A DNA stretch of 64,000 nucleotides from Alloalcanivorax dieselolei B5. GTDB lineage: Bacteria > Pseudomonadota > Gammaproteobacteria > Pseudomonadales > Alcanivoracaceae. The number at the start of each line of letters is the position of its first letter. Positions within the stretch are counted from its first letter, which is position 1. Shown here piece after piece: positions 9,753 to 19,888 of the stretch. The DNA lies in contig NC_018691.1 in the NCBI RefSeq assembly GCF_000300005.1, positions 2,232,001 through 2,296,000 of the forward strand, read 5' to 3'. Both the position numbers and the translations under genes were made by a program. Under the pieces are notes generated by a model. The model had not been told where the DNA came from. It saw nothing but the letters and a program-made list of their open reading frames with translations, and did not search any database.

Positions 9753-10796
9753 ATGAAAAGCGTGCAAATCTCCAACTATCCCCACCGGATGGGTGGGCAC
9801 TGCGGCTCGGGCGCACTGCGCGACCTGTTGGAATGGGCCGGGCTTGGCTGGGACGGGCCGCCGGGCGAGGGGCTCGTGTTCGGCCTCGGCGGCGGGCTGT
9901 CCTTTATGTATATGAGAGTATCCGAGCTCACGCCTCCCATCTACCTGGTAGGGCGCAACGGTGACATGGAGCTCGACTTCTGCCACCGCCTCGGCATTGA
10001 AACCGAGCGTCGCCAAACCGACGATCCCGACGAGGGTTGGCGCTGGGTCGCCGACGAAATCGACGCCGGCCGTCCCGTGATGATCTGGGCTGACATCGCC
10101 GAGCTGCCGTATCTCAGGGTACGTTTATCCAACACCCGTCATGACATCGTCGTCATCGGCTACGACGAGAGGCGCGGCGTCGCCCGGGTGGTGGACAACG
10201 ATCGCGAGGAGGTGCAGGAAGTCCCCCTAAAAGCTCTGGCGCGAGCTCGTGCCTCCCATGGCTTTCCCAATCCCAATCGCCACGCGACTTACCCGATACG
10301 CTTTCCTGATCGGCTGCCTGAGCTACTGCCGGTGGCGCGCGATGCAGCGGCAAGCGCGGCGCGCAATATGCGCGGCACGGATGCGACGCTGTTCGATCCG
10401 GCGGACCTGCCCGCCGATGGTGTGGTCGCCTCCGGCCTGAAGGGCGTCAATATCTTCGTCGACGATCTGGCCACCTGGGGAGATAGCCTGACTGATGACC
10501 AGCTTAACGCATCGCTAAGGGTCTTACCGGTCTTCGTCGAGAAAGCCGGCACAGGCGGTGGCTTGTTCCGCCGCCTCGAAGCGGAATTCTGCGCCGAGGT
10601 TGCCCGCCTCACGGGCGATCGATCCTTTGCCCGTGCCGCCGACGTCCTGCTCGACTGCGCCAACGCCTGGAGCCGTCTTGCTACATATGCCGCCGCCGAT
10701 CAGCTTGACTGGCGGGCGCTCGTCGCCCATGCCGAACAACTCCCGTCATCCGAGCAACGCGCGGTGCAGGCGCTGGAGGAGGCGGCAAGCCCGTAG
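9753..10796 (+). CDS. BtrH N-terminal domain / DUF4872 protein, putative acyltransferase-like
   Basis: A 347-residue protein. The N-terminal 130 residues match the BtrH_N family: MGGHCGSGALRDLLEW at about 12-27, with the presumptive nucleophile cysteine at 16-17, then GLVFGLGGGLSFMY, and a later VVIGYDE-VxDND segment typical of its papain-like fold. The rest resembles DUF4872. In butirosin biosynthesis BtrH moves an acyl group from a carrier protein to an amine; homologues elsewhere have no settled role. Here it sits between acyl-CoA ligase genes, 93 bases after alkK and 116 before the next ligase, so acyl transfer or thioester chemistry is a reasonable guess. The start at 9753 has TGGAG 7 bases upstream and matches the family N-terminus. 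Confidence 0.75.
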   Translation: MKSVQISNYPHRMGGHCGSGALRDLLEWAGLGWDGPPGEGLVFGLGGGLSFMYMRVSELTPPIYLVGRNGDMELDFCHRLGIETERRQTDDPDEGWRWVADEIDAGRPVMIWADIAELPYLRVRLSNTRHDIVVIGYDERRGVARVVDNDREEVQEVPLKALARARASHGFPNPNRHATYPIRFPDRLPELLPVARDAAASAARNMRGTDATLFDPADLPADGVVASGLKGVNIFVDDLATWGDSLTDDQLNASLRVLPVFVEKAGTGGGLFRRLEAEFCAEVARLTGDRSFARAADVLLDCANAWSRLATYAAADQLDWRALVAHAEQLPSSEQRAVQALEEAASP

Positions 10797-10912
10797 AGTC
10801 GGCGGTGAGCGCCGGCGAGACCCGACCCGCCGCTCGCGGATGCCGTCCATGAACCACAAGGCGAGCGAGCGCGGACTCGGTTGGGGCCAATAAGCTTGGA
10901 GGAATAGGGTAA

Positions 10913-12532
10913 ATGATCTTACACGAACCTGAACTGATCGAGGAATACTCCGATAAAGGCTACTGGGGTGACAGAACCCTGCTGGATCGCTTTGCCGCCA
11001 ATCGTGCCGCCTACCCGGACCGGGAAGCGGTGGTGGATCCCCCCAATCGTGACGAGCTGGTCGGCACACCGCCCCAGCGGCTCAGCTGGGCCGAGTTTGG
11101 TCGGGCCGTGGACGCCACCGCCGCCGAGCTGGCACGCCGGGGCTTCGGCAAGGACGACCTACTGGTGGCGCAGTTGCCGAACATCTGGGAGCTGGCCATG
11201 CTCTATCTGGCGGCGGCCAAGGCCGGCGGTCTGCTTTCCGCGTTGCCCCTGCAATGGCGAAGCAAGGATGTGGGCTATGTGAAAGAGATCACCGGCGCCA
11301 GATTCTACGCCTCGGTGGAAAGCTTCCACGGCTTTGATTACCGGGCCCTGGGGCAGGAGCTGGGCTTCGAGCACTACATTGGTCTGGCGGCGCTGACCGA
11401 TATCGCCCATGGAGATCCGGGCCGGGTCCCGGAGGTGCCGGTGGATGCCAATGACATCTTCACCCTGTGCTGGACTTCGGGCACTGAGTCAAACCCCAAG
11501 GGCTGCCCCATGAGCCACAACAACTGGGAGTACATGACCAACCTGGTGTTCACCACCTGTGGCCTGCGCGAGGGTGACCGCATTCTGTGTGTGGCACCGC
11601 TGGTGAACATGACGGCGGTAGGGGTGAACTACCTCCCCTGGCTGGCGGCGGGGGGCACCCTGGTGCTGCATCATCCGATTACGCCGGAAATCCTGTTGCG
11701 CCAGCTGACCGAGGAGCACATCGAGTACACGATTCTGGTACCGGCAATGCTGAACATGATTGTCAAGTTGCCCAACGTGGACCAGCTGGATCTCTCCAGC
11801 GTGCGGACCATCACCACCGGTTCGGCGCCCCCCTCGGCCTGGTCGATGCAGGAGTTCAAGCGCCGCTGGGGCATCGAGATCGTCAACATCTGGGGCCAGA
11901 ACGAGGGCACCAGTCTGGTAGCCGGCCCGGCCGATGTGCCGGACCTGGAGATGCGGGTGGATCACCTGCCCTGGTGGGGCAAGGCAGGAGTCCAATGGCC
12001 TTCCGGCGTCAGCGGGGTCGAGCTGAAAATTCTCGGCGATGAGGATGAGGAGATAACCGAACCAGGTGGCATCGGCGAGCTTTGCTATCGCAGCCCGGGT
12101 GTGTTCGCGGGCTACTTTCAGCGCCCGGATATTACCGCGGCTTCGTTCACTTATGACGGCTTTTTCCGCACCGGCGACCTTTTCATCGTGCGGGATGACA
12201 GGCACCTAGGGTTCTATGACCGCAAGAAGGACATCGTGATTCGGGGTGGTTACAATATCTCCAGTGTGGAGGTGGAGAACGCGGTGCTGGGCTTCGGCAA
12301 GGTACGGGACGTCGCGGTCATACCCCAACCGGACGAGATCATGGGCGAGCGGATCTGTATTTGCGTGGTGCCTGTTGACGAGGATAACCCACCGATCCTG
12401 GAGGAAATCAACGACTACTTGAGGGAGCAGGGCATGAGTGTCTACAAGCTGCCGGAAAAGATGAAACTGATCAACGCCATTCCCCGCAATCCGGTGGGCA
12501 AGATTCTGAAGAAGGAATTGCGAGCCCTGTAG
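10913..12532 (+). CDS. Class I acyl-CoA ligase (cyclohexanecarboxylate/aryl-CoA ligase-like)
   Basis: A 539-residue adenylate-forming enzyme. The phosphate-binding loop is CWTSGTESNPKGCPMSH (186-202), where ESN replaces the usual TTG; the A8 region YDGFFRTGDL and hinge DRKKDIVIRGG follow, and the catalytic lysine is in NPVGKILKKELR at the C-terminus. Such ligases activate cyclic or aromatic acids (AliA, DhbE relatives), distinct from the AlkK type. The start has GGAGG about 10 bases upstream. It follows the BtrH-like gene. Ligases of this sort in an oil-degrader could activate naphthenic or other ring acids; the substrate is inference. Confidence 0.85.
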   Translation: MILHEPELIEEYSDKGYWGDRTLLDRFAANRAAYPDREAVVDPPNRDELVGTPPQRLSWAEFGRAVDATAAELARRGFGKDDLLVAQLPNIWELAMLYLAAAKAGGLLSALPLQWRSKDVGYVKEITGARFYASVESFHGFDYRALGQELGFEHYIGLAALTDIAHGDPGRVPEVPVDANDIFTLCWTSGTESNPKGCPMSHNNWEYMTNLVFTTCGLREGDRILCVAPLVNMTAVGVNYLPWLAAGGTLVLHHPITPEILLRQLTEEHIEYTILVPAMLNMIVKLPNVDQLDLSSVRTITTGSAPPSAWSMQEFKRRWGIEIVNIWGQNEGTSLVAGPADVPDLEMRVDHLPWWGKAGVQWPSGVSGVELKILGDEDEEITEPGGIGELCYRSPGVFAGYFQRPDITAASFTYDGFFRTGDLFIVRDDRHLGFYDRKKDIVIRGGYNISSVEVENAVLGFGKVRDVAVIPQPDEIMGERICICVVPVDEDNPPILEEINDYLREQGMSVYKLPEKMKLINAIPRNPVGKILKKELRAL

Positions 12533-12872
12533 CCGGTTCGCCGTCATGCCTCTCATTGGGTGTCTCCAAATGACCCCGTATTGTCAAAAAATGACCTCGC
12601 TAGGCTGCTGTCACACAACCATGGTCGGGAACAAATGGTGCTGCTGAAACTTCCACCGTTGCATAGACAGCCGGCTGGCCTAATTGCAACTGCGCATCCT
12701 GTCGGAGGAACTTTTAAGCGTTTCGACAACACCGGAATCGTCGACGAGTTTGAACGGGTTGCGGTCCAGCTTCGCGCGCGTCCGGTTCGGTGGAAACCAC
12801 GGAAACGGGCGGGTTACCAACCCCGTCTCGCGCCTGCCATAACAACATAACACCAGTCAGGAGATCTTCGAA
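12533..12872 (+). promoter_or_regulatory. Intergenic region with AraC-type direct-repeat operator
   Basis: This 340-base gap holds no convincing gene. At 12568-12598 it carries two AAATGACC half-sites exactly 21 bases apart with TTGTCAAA between them. The same arrangement, with near-identical flanks (AAATGACCCC and ATGACCTC), occurs at 28326-28356 between the AraC regulator and the CYP153 operon. Two same-direction half-sites on one DNA face suit an AraC-family activator. The downstream gene starts 275 bases later, so a long leader is implied if this is its promoter. Confidence 0.55.
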
Positions 12873-14657
12873 ATGTCCGCTATAGCCCAGCTGAAAGCAA
12901 TGCCCGAGGCCCGTGCGGCCCTCAGGGAGATTTTAGGCCAGTTTGGTTGGGGCGCGTTGGCGATTGGTGGCGTCCGGGCCGCGTGGCGTAGCCGGCTTAA
13001 GCGACAGGAGCTTCCGCGGCAATTCTTGCTTGCTCTATGGGAGCATTGGGGAGATCGTGAGGCGATTGTCGACGGTGATCGTCGGGTCACCTTCGGTCAA
13101 TTCAGGGATCGAGTTCTCCGCCTGGCCAATGGCCTGCACCGGCTGGGTATCGGCGAAGGCGAGGCGGTGGCCGAGGTGATGCACAACGGCGCGCCATGGT
13201 TCGAATTGATGCTGGCTTGTACGCTCAGGGACAATCCCATGCCGATGCTCAATTGGCATCTCCAGCCCAAGGAGTTGGCGGAATGTATCAACAAGGCCTC
13301 GCCAAAGGCTCTGGTATTGGGGGGCGCCTTTGTGGAAGCGGTACAGTCGGTTCGTGATCAGTTGACCACCGTCGAACACTTCATCGTGGTTGATGCTGAC
13401 GAGTTGCCCGAGGGTATGATCGCCTACGAGTCACTGATCCGGGACAGCCGGTCCATACTCCCAAGCGGCAAGCTGGGCATGGCCCCAAAGACCTACAGCG
13501 GCGGTACCACAGGGACGCCGAAATACATCAACATCGACCGGGACCGGCTGACATCGGATTCGGCCGAGGCGCGGCGGGGCGCCTCCAAGGAGGAGGTGAC
13601 CCGGTTGGGGTTGATGCAGATATCGGCCTTTCATTTCTACAAGATCGGCAAGATCCGGGATCCGATCAGCAACAACATCCGCACGCTGATTCCGGGGCCG
13701 CTGTATCATGCCGGGGTACAGATCGCGGTGTTGCCGTTCTTTCTCGGCGGCACTGCGGTGCCCATGAGCAAGTTCGATCCCGAGCTCATGCTTAAACTTA
13801 TTCAGGACGAGCGTATCAACTGGACCTTCGTCGCCCCGACCATGCTCGAGCGCATCCTGGCACTGCCCGAGGCTCTGAAGTCCCAATACGACCTTTCCAG
13901 CATGCGGGTAATCATTTGCGCGGCGGCGCCTTGTCCGCCCAAGGTCAAGCGCGAGATCAACGCACTGTTCCGCCGCCAGGGAGCGTCGGATGATGTCTTC
14001 CATGAATACTACGGCGCTTCGGAGAGCGGCCTGATCAGCGTTCTCGCCAGCGAGGACTACCAGAAGAACCCGAAGCGCTACGACAGCGTTGGCAAGCTGC
14101 GGGCGGCGGAATGCCGGATCTATGACGAGGAGACCGGCACCTGGACCCCACCCGGCAAGGAAGGGAAGGTGCTCGTGCGCTCCCCGATGGCCCTTGCGCT
14201 GAACTATGTCGGCCTCAGCGAAGAGAAGATGAAGGAGAATTACATCGGGGTCGAGGGCAAGCTCTGGTACGACGATGGTCTGATTGGTTATGTGGACGAG
14301 GATGGTTTTCTGTACCTGACTTCACGGATCAAGGAAATGATCATCTCCGGCGGGGTGAATCTTTTCCCCAATGAGATCGAGACGGTTATCAAGCGGCATC
14401 CGGCGGTTCTTGACGTTGCCGTGGTGCGGGCGCCGGACAAGGACCTGGGCGAGGTGCCGGCGGCGGTAATTGAGCTCAAAGAGCACCAGCAGGCCACTCG
14501 CAAGGAGATCATCGAGCACTGCAAGACGGAGGGGTTGTACGGTTTCAAGCTGCCGAAGATCGTGGACTTTGGCGAGCTGCCCCGCAACTTGGCCGGCAAG
14601 CTGCCGAAAAAGCAGCTTGAGGAGAAATACTGGAAAGGTGTCGCCCGGCACGGTTAG
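12873..14657 (+). CDS. Acyl-CoA ligase (FadD-like class I adenylate-forming enzyme)
   Basis: A 594-residue ligase with an N-terminal extension of about 50 basic residues before the first conserved motif. The P-loop is YSGGTTGTPKYI at 208-219, followed by an insertion of about 30 residues, then YYGASESG, LWYDDGLIGYVDEDGFLYL and the hinge SRIKEMIISGGVN. The C-terminal lysine motif is NLAGKLPKKQLEE. Such enzymes activate fatty or branched/sterol-type acids. The start has AGGAG 7-11 bases upstream. It is alone behind its own 340-base upstream region, which bears the same operator as the CYP153 operon, so co-induction with the P450 is predicted. It converges on the minus-strand operon ending at 14861; the 203 bases between hold nothing I recognise. 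Confidence 0.87.
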   Translation: MSAIAQLKAMPEARAALREILGQFGWGALAIGGVRAAWRSRLKRQELPRQFLLALWEHWGDREAIVDGDRRVTFGQFRDRVLRLANGLHRLGIGEGEAVAEVMHNGAPWFELMLACTLRDNPMPMLNWHLQPKELAECINKASPKALVLGGAFVEAVQSVRDQLTTVEHFIVVDADELPEGMIAYESLIRDSRSILPSGKLGMAPKTYSGGTTGTPKYINIDRDRLTSDSAEARRGASKEEVTRLGLMQISAFHFYKIGKIRDPISNNIRTLIPGPLYHAGVQIAVLPFFLGGTAVPMSKFDPELMLKLIQDERINWTFVAPTMLERILALPEALKSQYDLSSMRVIICAAAPCPPKVKREINALFRRQGASDDVFHEYYGASESGLISVLASEDYQKNPKRYDSVGKLRAAECRIYDEETGTWTPPGKEGKVLVRSPMALALNYVGLSEEKMKENYIGVEGKLWYDDGLIGYVDEDGFLYLTSRIKEMIISGGVNLFPNEIETVIKRHPAVLDVAVVRAPDKDLGEVPAAVIELKEHQQATRKEIIEHCKTEGLYGFKLPKIVDFGELPRNLAGKLPKKQLEEKYWKGVARHG

Positions 14658-14860
14658 CGGGCTGTTGGAAATGCCTTGCGCGCTCTGGCTGTTACCGACC
14701 TGTCAATCTTGTATAGGATCCGGCCGGTTACCGGCTGATCATGGAGAACGTCAACCACGGGCGCATCTATCGCGAGGTGGGGTCAACGCCAGCGGCGGCG
14801 GCCCCGGGGACTGGCGATATCGCCATCCGGCTGACGGAAGCCCGGTGACGTGAATCGCAT

Positions 14861-16012
<1,152 letters not shown>

Positions 16013-16025
16013 GGTGTCCATGGCC

Positions 16026-16850
16026 TCACATTGAGAACCCGCCGCCACAGAGCAGCGTCTGACCGCTGATGTAGTTCGACTCCGGAGTGCAAAACAGATA
16101 GACGGCCCCGGCGGCCTCGGCCGGCGTGCCGGCGCGCCCGAGCGGCACCATGGCCTCCATGGTCTTGAGCAGATCGGGGTTGACGCCCACCTTGATCTTG
16201 CGGCCCTCCACATCGATGCTCGCATCAGAGCCTGCTTCCGCCTCTGTGAGGCGCGTTTTGATCAGTCCGAAGGCCACGCAGTTGACGTTCACCTTGAGCC
16301 TGCCCCATTCCTTGGACATCGCCTTGGTCAGGCCGATCACCGCCGCCTTGGCGGCCGAATAGTTGGCCTGTCCAGCGTTGCCGCCGGTGCCGGCGATCGA
16401 GGCGATGTTGACCACCTTTCGGAATACCTCGCGCCCTTCGGCGGCTTCTTTCTTGGCCTGCACGCGGAAGTATTCGGAGGCCGCGCGCAGAATGCGAAAG
16501 GGCGCCGTGGCGTGCACGTCCATGATCGCCTGCCACTGCTCATCGCTCATTTTCTGAATCACGTTGTCCCAGGTGTAGCCGGCGTTGTTGACGATGATGT
16601 CCAGACCGCCCAGCTGTTCGATTGCCGTGTTCACAAAGCGTTCGGCAAAATCCTCCTGTGTCACGCTGCCGATGCAGGTCACGGCCCTGCCGCCGGCGTC
16701 CTTGATCGCCGCGACCGTTTCCTCCGCCGGGGAGGCATCAAGATCGTTGACTACCACGCTGGCGCCTTCGGCGGCGAGTTTGAGGGCGATTTCCCGGCCT
16801 ATCCCGCGCCCTGAGCCGCTGACGATGGCCACTTTATCTTGAAGTTTCAT
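16026..16850 (-). CDS. SDR, 3-hydroxyacyl-CoA dehydrogenase/FabG-like
   Basis: A 274-residue classical SDR with SGSGRGIG at 11-18, NDLD after beta-2, NNAG at about 88-91, and the catalytic set S...YSAAK (ANYSAAKAA). The C-terminus GQTLLCGGGFSM is FabG-like. A roughly 12-residue insertion (AKKEAAEGREVF) precedes the catalytic serine strand, as in some beta-oxidation 3-hydroxyacyl-CoA dehydrogenases. Context (MaoC hydratases immediately upstream, thiolase and acyl-CoA dehydrogenases in the same operon) supports the 3-hydroxyacyl-CoA dehydrogenase step rather than fatty acid synthesis. The gap to the MaoC gene is 38 bases and to the dehydrogenase 13. Confidence 0.88.
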   Translation of the reverse strand: MKLQDKVAIVSGSGRGIGREIALKLAAEGASVVVNDLDASPAEETVAAIKDAGGRAVTCIGSVTQEDFAERFVNTAIEQLGGLDIIVNNAGYTWDNVIQKMSDEQWQAIMDVHATAPFRILRAASEYFRVQAKKEAAEGREVFRKVVNIASIAGTGGNAGQANYSAAKAAVIGLTKAMSKEWGRLKVNVNCVAFGLIKTRLTEAEAGSDASIDVEGRKIKVGVNPDLLKTMEAMVPLGRAGTPAEAAGAVYLFCTPESNYISGQTLLCGGGFSM

Positions 16851-16888
16851 ACGCAGTCCTGCTTTGTTGGTGATGGAAAGGACGTGTT

Positions 16889-17308
16889 TCAGGCCAGCGC
16901 CACCAGGGCATCGCCGGCGAGCTTGACTTCACCCTGTTTATCGACCACGCCGATCTCTAGCCGGGCCAGTGTTTCGTGGCCGTCCTCGGTGATTTCAACG
17001 ATCTTGCCGGTGCAACTCAGCCGTGCGCCGACTGGCGTGATGGCGGCGAAGCGGACCGAGAACCGGCGCAGCCGGGTCTGCGGTGCCCACTGGGTCAGAA
17101 AGCGGCCCAAATAGGCCATCGGCAGCATGCCGTGCGCGAACACGTCCGGCATGCCATAGGCCTTGGCAAAGTCGATGTCAATGTGGATCGGGTTGTGGTC
17201 ACCCGAGGCGCCGGCGAACAGTGCCAGCGTTGCGCGCGTGATGGGCGGAAGCTCGAGCGGCGGAAGCGCCTGGCCGACCTTGACCTGGTCACGAGTGGGG
17301 GCGTTCAT
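16889..17308 (-). CDS. MaoC-like (R)-enoyl-CoA hydratase subunit
   Basis: A 139-residue single hot-dog domain. The motif AGASGDHNPIHIDIDFAKAY followed by VFAHGML contains the aspartate and histidine that form the hydratase 2 active site. It starts within the stop of the previous gene (ATGA overlap, 17305-17308), so tight co-translation and a heteromeric complex with the 152-residue FAS1-like dehydratase are expected. Comparable pairs hydrate enoyl-CoAs in mycobacterial side-chain degradation (ChsH1/ChsH2). This subunit carries the catalytic residues. Confidence 0.87.
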   Translation of the reverse strand: MNAPTRDQVKVGQALPPLELPPITRATLALFAGASGDHNPIHIDIDFAKAYGMPDVFAHGMLPMAYLGRFLTQWAPQTRLRRFSVRFAAITPVGARLSCTGKIVEITEDGHETLARLEIGVVDKQGEVKLAGDALVALA

Positions 17309-17763
17309 GCTGCGTTCTCCTGCGGGTTGCGGACGACGATCACGCTGCGTGCCTCGAGCACGGTCTCGCCAGTCGCGTCCTTGATCAGCGAATCCTTGAC
17401 GATGAATTCGAGCGCACCGCTCTTCTTGCCGTAGATGTCGCTAATCTTTGACTCGACGCTGAGCACGTCGCCGGCACATACCGGCGCGTGATAGGTGAAG
17501 CTTTGCTCGCCGTGCAGGATGCGTCCGATCGGCACGTTCAGCGTTTCGAGCAACGTGGTCATGGTTCCGGCATCGAGGTCGGCGCCCATCAGAAAGGTTG
17601 GTGGTGCCGGCAGGCTGCGGTAGCCGGCTGCCCGGGCCGCCGACTCGTCGAGGTACTCGGGCCGCGTTTCGCCGGTGGCTTTGGCGAAAAAACGTAACCG
17701 CCCCTTCTCGACCTCGAAGCTGACGGTCGGCAGGCGCAGCCCAATGTGTTTAGTGTCGATCAT
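17305..17763 (-). CDS. MaoC N-terminal/FAS1-like dehydratase-domain protein
   Basis: A 152-residue hot-dog protein of the MaoC_dehydrat_N (FAS1-like) type: VEKGRLRFFAKATGETRPEY and later PIGRILHGEQSFTYHAPVCA, with the family GEQ.F.Y..P...GD pattern. The usual hydratase Asp-His pair is absent, as in the non-catalytic half of heterodimeric hydratases. The start has GAGGA upstream. It lies 12 bases after the SCP-x-type thiolase gene and overlaps the MaoC gene. No fused DUF35 domain is present, unlike mycobacterial ChsH2. Confidence 0.85.
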   Translation of the reverse strand: MIDTKHIGLRLPTVSFEVEKGRLRFFAKATGETRPEYLDESAARAAGYRSLPAPPTFLMGADLDAGTMTTLLETLNVPIGRILHGEQSFTYHAPVCAGDVLSVESKISDIYGKKSGALEFIVKDSLIKDATGETVLEARSVIVVRNPQENAA

Positions 17764-17775
17764 AGTTCGTCCTCT

Positions 17776-18957
17776 TCAGGTGGCCTGGTACATCGTCACC
17801 ACGCAGGCGCCGCCCAGGCCGAGATTGTGTTGGAGCGCAATGCGCGCGCCTTCGACCTGGCGGTCCGCGGCCTGTCCTCGCAGCTGTTGGACCAGCTCGG
17901 TGCATTGCGCCAACCCGGTGGCGCCCAATGGATGACCCTTGGAAAGCAGCCCGCCCGAGGGGTTGGTAACCACGCGCCCACCGTGGGTGTTGTCGCCGTC
18001 CTCGACCATCTGCTCGCCGCCACCTTCCGGCGCCAGCCGCAGTGCTTCATAAGTCAGCAGCTCGTTGGTGGCGAAGCAGTCGTGCAGTTCCACGGCGTCG
18101 AGCTCCTCCGGACCGATGCCAGCGGCCTCGTAAACCTGATCGGCGGCGGCGCGCGTCATGTCATAGCCGACCAGTTGCATCATGTTGCGCGCCTCGAACG
18201 TGCTCGGTGTGTCGGTGGTCATCGCCTGCGCCAGGATGCGCACTCGGTGATCGAGAGCGTTGGCCCTGGCGAAGGCTTCGGAGCAGACGATGGCCGCCGC
18301 CGCGCCGCAGGTCGGCGGGCAGGCCATCAGGCGGGTCATTGGGCCGATCAACACCGGGGAGTCCATCACTTCCTCCACTGTCACTTCCTTGCGGAACAGC
18401 GCCACCGGGTTGCGCGCGGCATGCCGGCTCGCCTTGGCGCGTATTTTGGCGAAGGTCTCCGCCTTGGTGCCGTACTTGTCCATGTGCGCCATGCCCGCGC
18501 CGCCAAAATAGCGGATCGCCAGCGGCACCTCGGGCTGTCCCACCAGCTCCTCGCAGATCCGGTCAAAGGGTTCGAAGGGGGTCGGCCGGTCGTTGTAGTA
18601 GCTGCCCAGCGCTCCCGGCTTCATTTGCTCGAAGCCCAGGGCGATCACGCAGTCGGCGGCGCCGGACTCCACCGCCTGGCGTGCCAGGAACAGGGCGGTC
18701 GAGCCGGTGGAACAATTGTTGTTGACGTTGACCACGGGAATGCCGGTCATGCCGATTGGGTAGAGCGCTCGCTGGCCGCAGGTGGAATCGCCGTAGACAT
18801 AGCCCACGTAGGCTTGCTCCACCTTGGCGTAGTCCAGCCCGGCATCGGCCAGGGCCTGACGCGCCGCCTCGGCACCCATCTGGTAGTAGGGCGCGCTGGC
18901 GCCGGGTTTCGCGAACGGCACCATGCCGACGCCGCTGATCACCGCTGTGTGTTTCAT
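17776..18957 (-). CDS. SCP-x/non-specific lipid-transfer-type thiolase
   Basis: A 393-residue thiolase-superfamily protein. The nucleophile is Cys82 in VNNNCSTGSTALF; the C-terminal half has HDCFATNEL and GHPLGATGLAQ, which carry the catalytic histidines. The lack of the second catalytic cysteine motif typical of biosynthetic thiolases (CxG near the C-terminus) and the length place it with SCP-x/Ltp enzymes. In steroid degraders, Ltp2-type relatives act as aldolases on side-chain hydroxyacyl-CoAs together with a MaoC/DUF35 partner; others cleave branched 3-ketoacyl-CoA. The start 18957 is chosen for GGAGAAAAG immediately upstream. The two MaoC-fold genes follow directly. Confidence 0.85.
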   Translation of the reverse strand: MKHTAVISGVGMVPFAKPGASAPYYQMGAEAARQALADAGLDYAKVEQAYVGYVYGDSTCGQRALYPIGMTGIPVVNVNNNCSTGSTALFLARQAVESGAADCVIALGFEQMKPGALGSYYNDRPTPFEPFDRICEELVGQPEVPLAIRYFGGAGMAHMDKYGTKAETFAKIRAKASRHAARNPVALFRKEVTVEEVMDSPVLIGPMTRLMACPPTCGAAAAIVCSEAFARANALDHRVRILAQAMTTDTPSTFEARNMMQLVGYDMTRAAADQVYEAAGIGPEELDAVELHDCFATNELLTYEALRLAPEGGGEQMVEDGDNTHGGRVVTNPSGGLLSKGHPLGATGLAQCTELVQQLRGQAADRQVEGARIALQHNLGLGGACVVTMYQAT

Positions 18958-18967
18958 GCTTTTCTCC

Positions 18968-19888
18968 TTACCCTCTAGTATCACCGTGCATTGCTTGTCG
19001 CACTGCATCCCGCACCACTTCCGGTCTCTCCATGGGCAAAAAATGGGTTGTTCCAGACAGAACGTTCAACTCGGCGGAGGGTAGCAAGGCATGTAGGCGC
19101 CGGCGCGCCCTTGGCGAGAAGGTTGAGGCGCGTTCCGCGGCCAGCACGACCATCGGACACCGCAATCGTCGGACGGCGGGCCAGGGGTTGTGTTCGGTAT
19201 GGGCAAAGGTGGTGCTTTCCCATTCCGGCGTACAGGCCAAGCGAAAACGATCATCATGGGCCACGAGGCCGTGCTCAACATAGTTTTCCAGCCATGCTTC
19301 CGGCCAGGTTCTGAAGCCACCACGGCCACGAAAGTTCTCCAGTGCGGCGGCGCGCGAGTCAAACACCCTGCGGCGACGTGCGGCTCCGGCGGCCAGTGAA
19401 AACCGCTGTGACTGGCGTAGCAGCTTGGCCGACCACAATCGCCAGCCCTGCCAGGGGTCCATGATCACCGGTTCCGCCAGGATCAAGCCCCGCACCTTGT
19501 CCGGTCGTCGGGCCGCGGCCATGATACTGGTCGTGGCACCGATCGAATGACCCGCAAGCCAGACAGGCTCATCCAGACTTTCCAGCCAAGCGACAAGGTC
19601 TTCGTAGTACGTTTCCCAACCGCGGAATGTTTTAATATCGGCCGCCTCGGCGCTGGCCCCGTGGCCCCGCATATCCCAGGCCAGCACGTTGCAATCGTCA
19701 GCCAATTCGTCGAGCAGCGAGCGGTAAACCTGGCTATGGAAGCCCGTCGCATGGGCCCAATGCAGGGTGGGGCGTTCGCGCGATCCGGGCCAGCGCCACA
19801 GCGCGATTTGCCGCCCGTCCGGGGCAGTGAATCCGTCACGCTCGATCACGTCACGCGTCTCAGTAGGATTTGGGTAAGCCAAGGACAT
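18968..19888 (-). CDS. Alpha/beta-hydrolase
   Basis: About 306 residues. The fold markers are HATGF (oxyanion side), DMRGHG, the nucleophile elbow GHSIG and a final GTTHFLPMERPE with the catalytic histidine. The most likely start is 19888 (GGAGA just upstream), giving a 29-base overlap with the end of the acyl-CoA dehydrogenase gene; a GTG further in is possible. A role in hydrolysing an ester, lactone or CoA thioester of the pathway is inferred from its position between a dehydrogenase and a thiolase. Confidence 0.85.
   Translation of the reverse strand: MSLAYPNPTETRDVIERDGFTAPDGRQIALWRWPGSRERPTLHWAHATGFHSQVYRSLLDELADDCNVLAWDMRGHGASAEAADIKTFRGWETYYEDLVAWLESLDEPVWLAGHSIGATTSIMAAARRPDKVRGLILAEPVIMDPWQGWRLWSAKLLRQSQRFSLAAGAARRRRVFDSRAAALENFRGRGGFRTWPEAWLENYVEHGLVAHDDRFRLACTPEWESTTFAHTEHNPWPAVRRLRCPMVVLAAERASTFSPRARRRLHALLPSAELNVLSGTTHFLPMERPEVVRDAVRQAMHGDTRG

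Noticed and set aside
14739-14850. Short plus-strand frame starting MENVNHGRIYREV in the convergent gap
   Set aside because: About 36 codons with no ribosome site and no known family; probably chance or a tiny remnant.
17746-18978. Long plus-strand ORF (410 codons) opposite the thiolase
   Set aside because: Same length as the real gene on the other strand and composed of His/Arg/Gly-rich antisense sequence; no domain.
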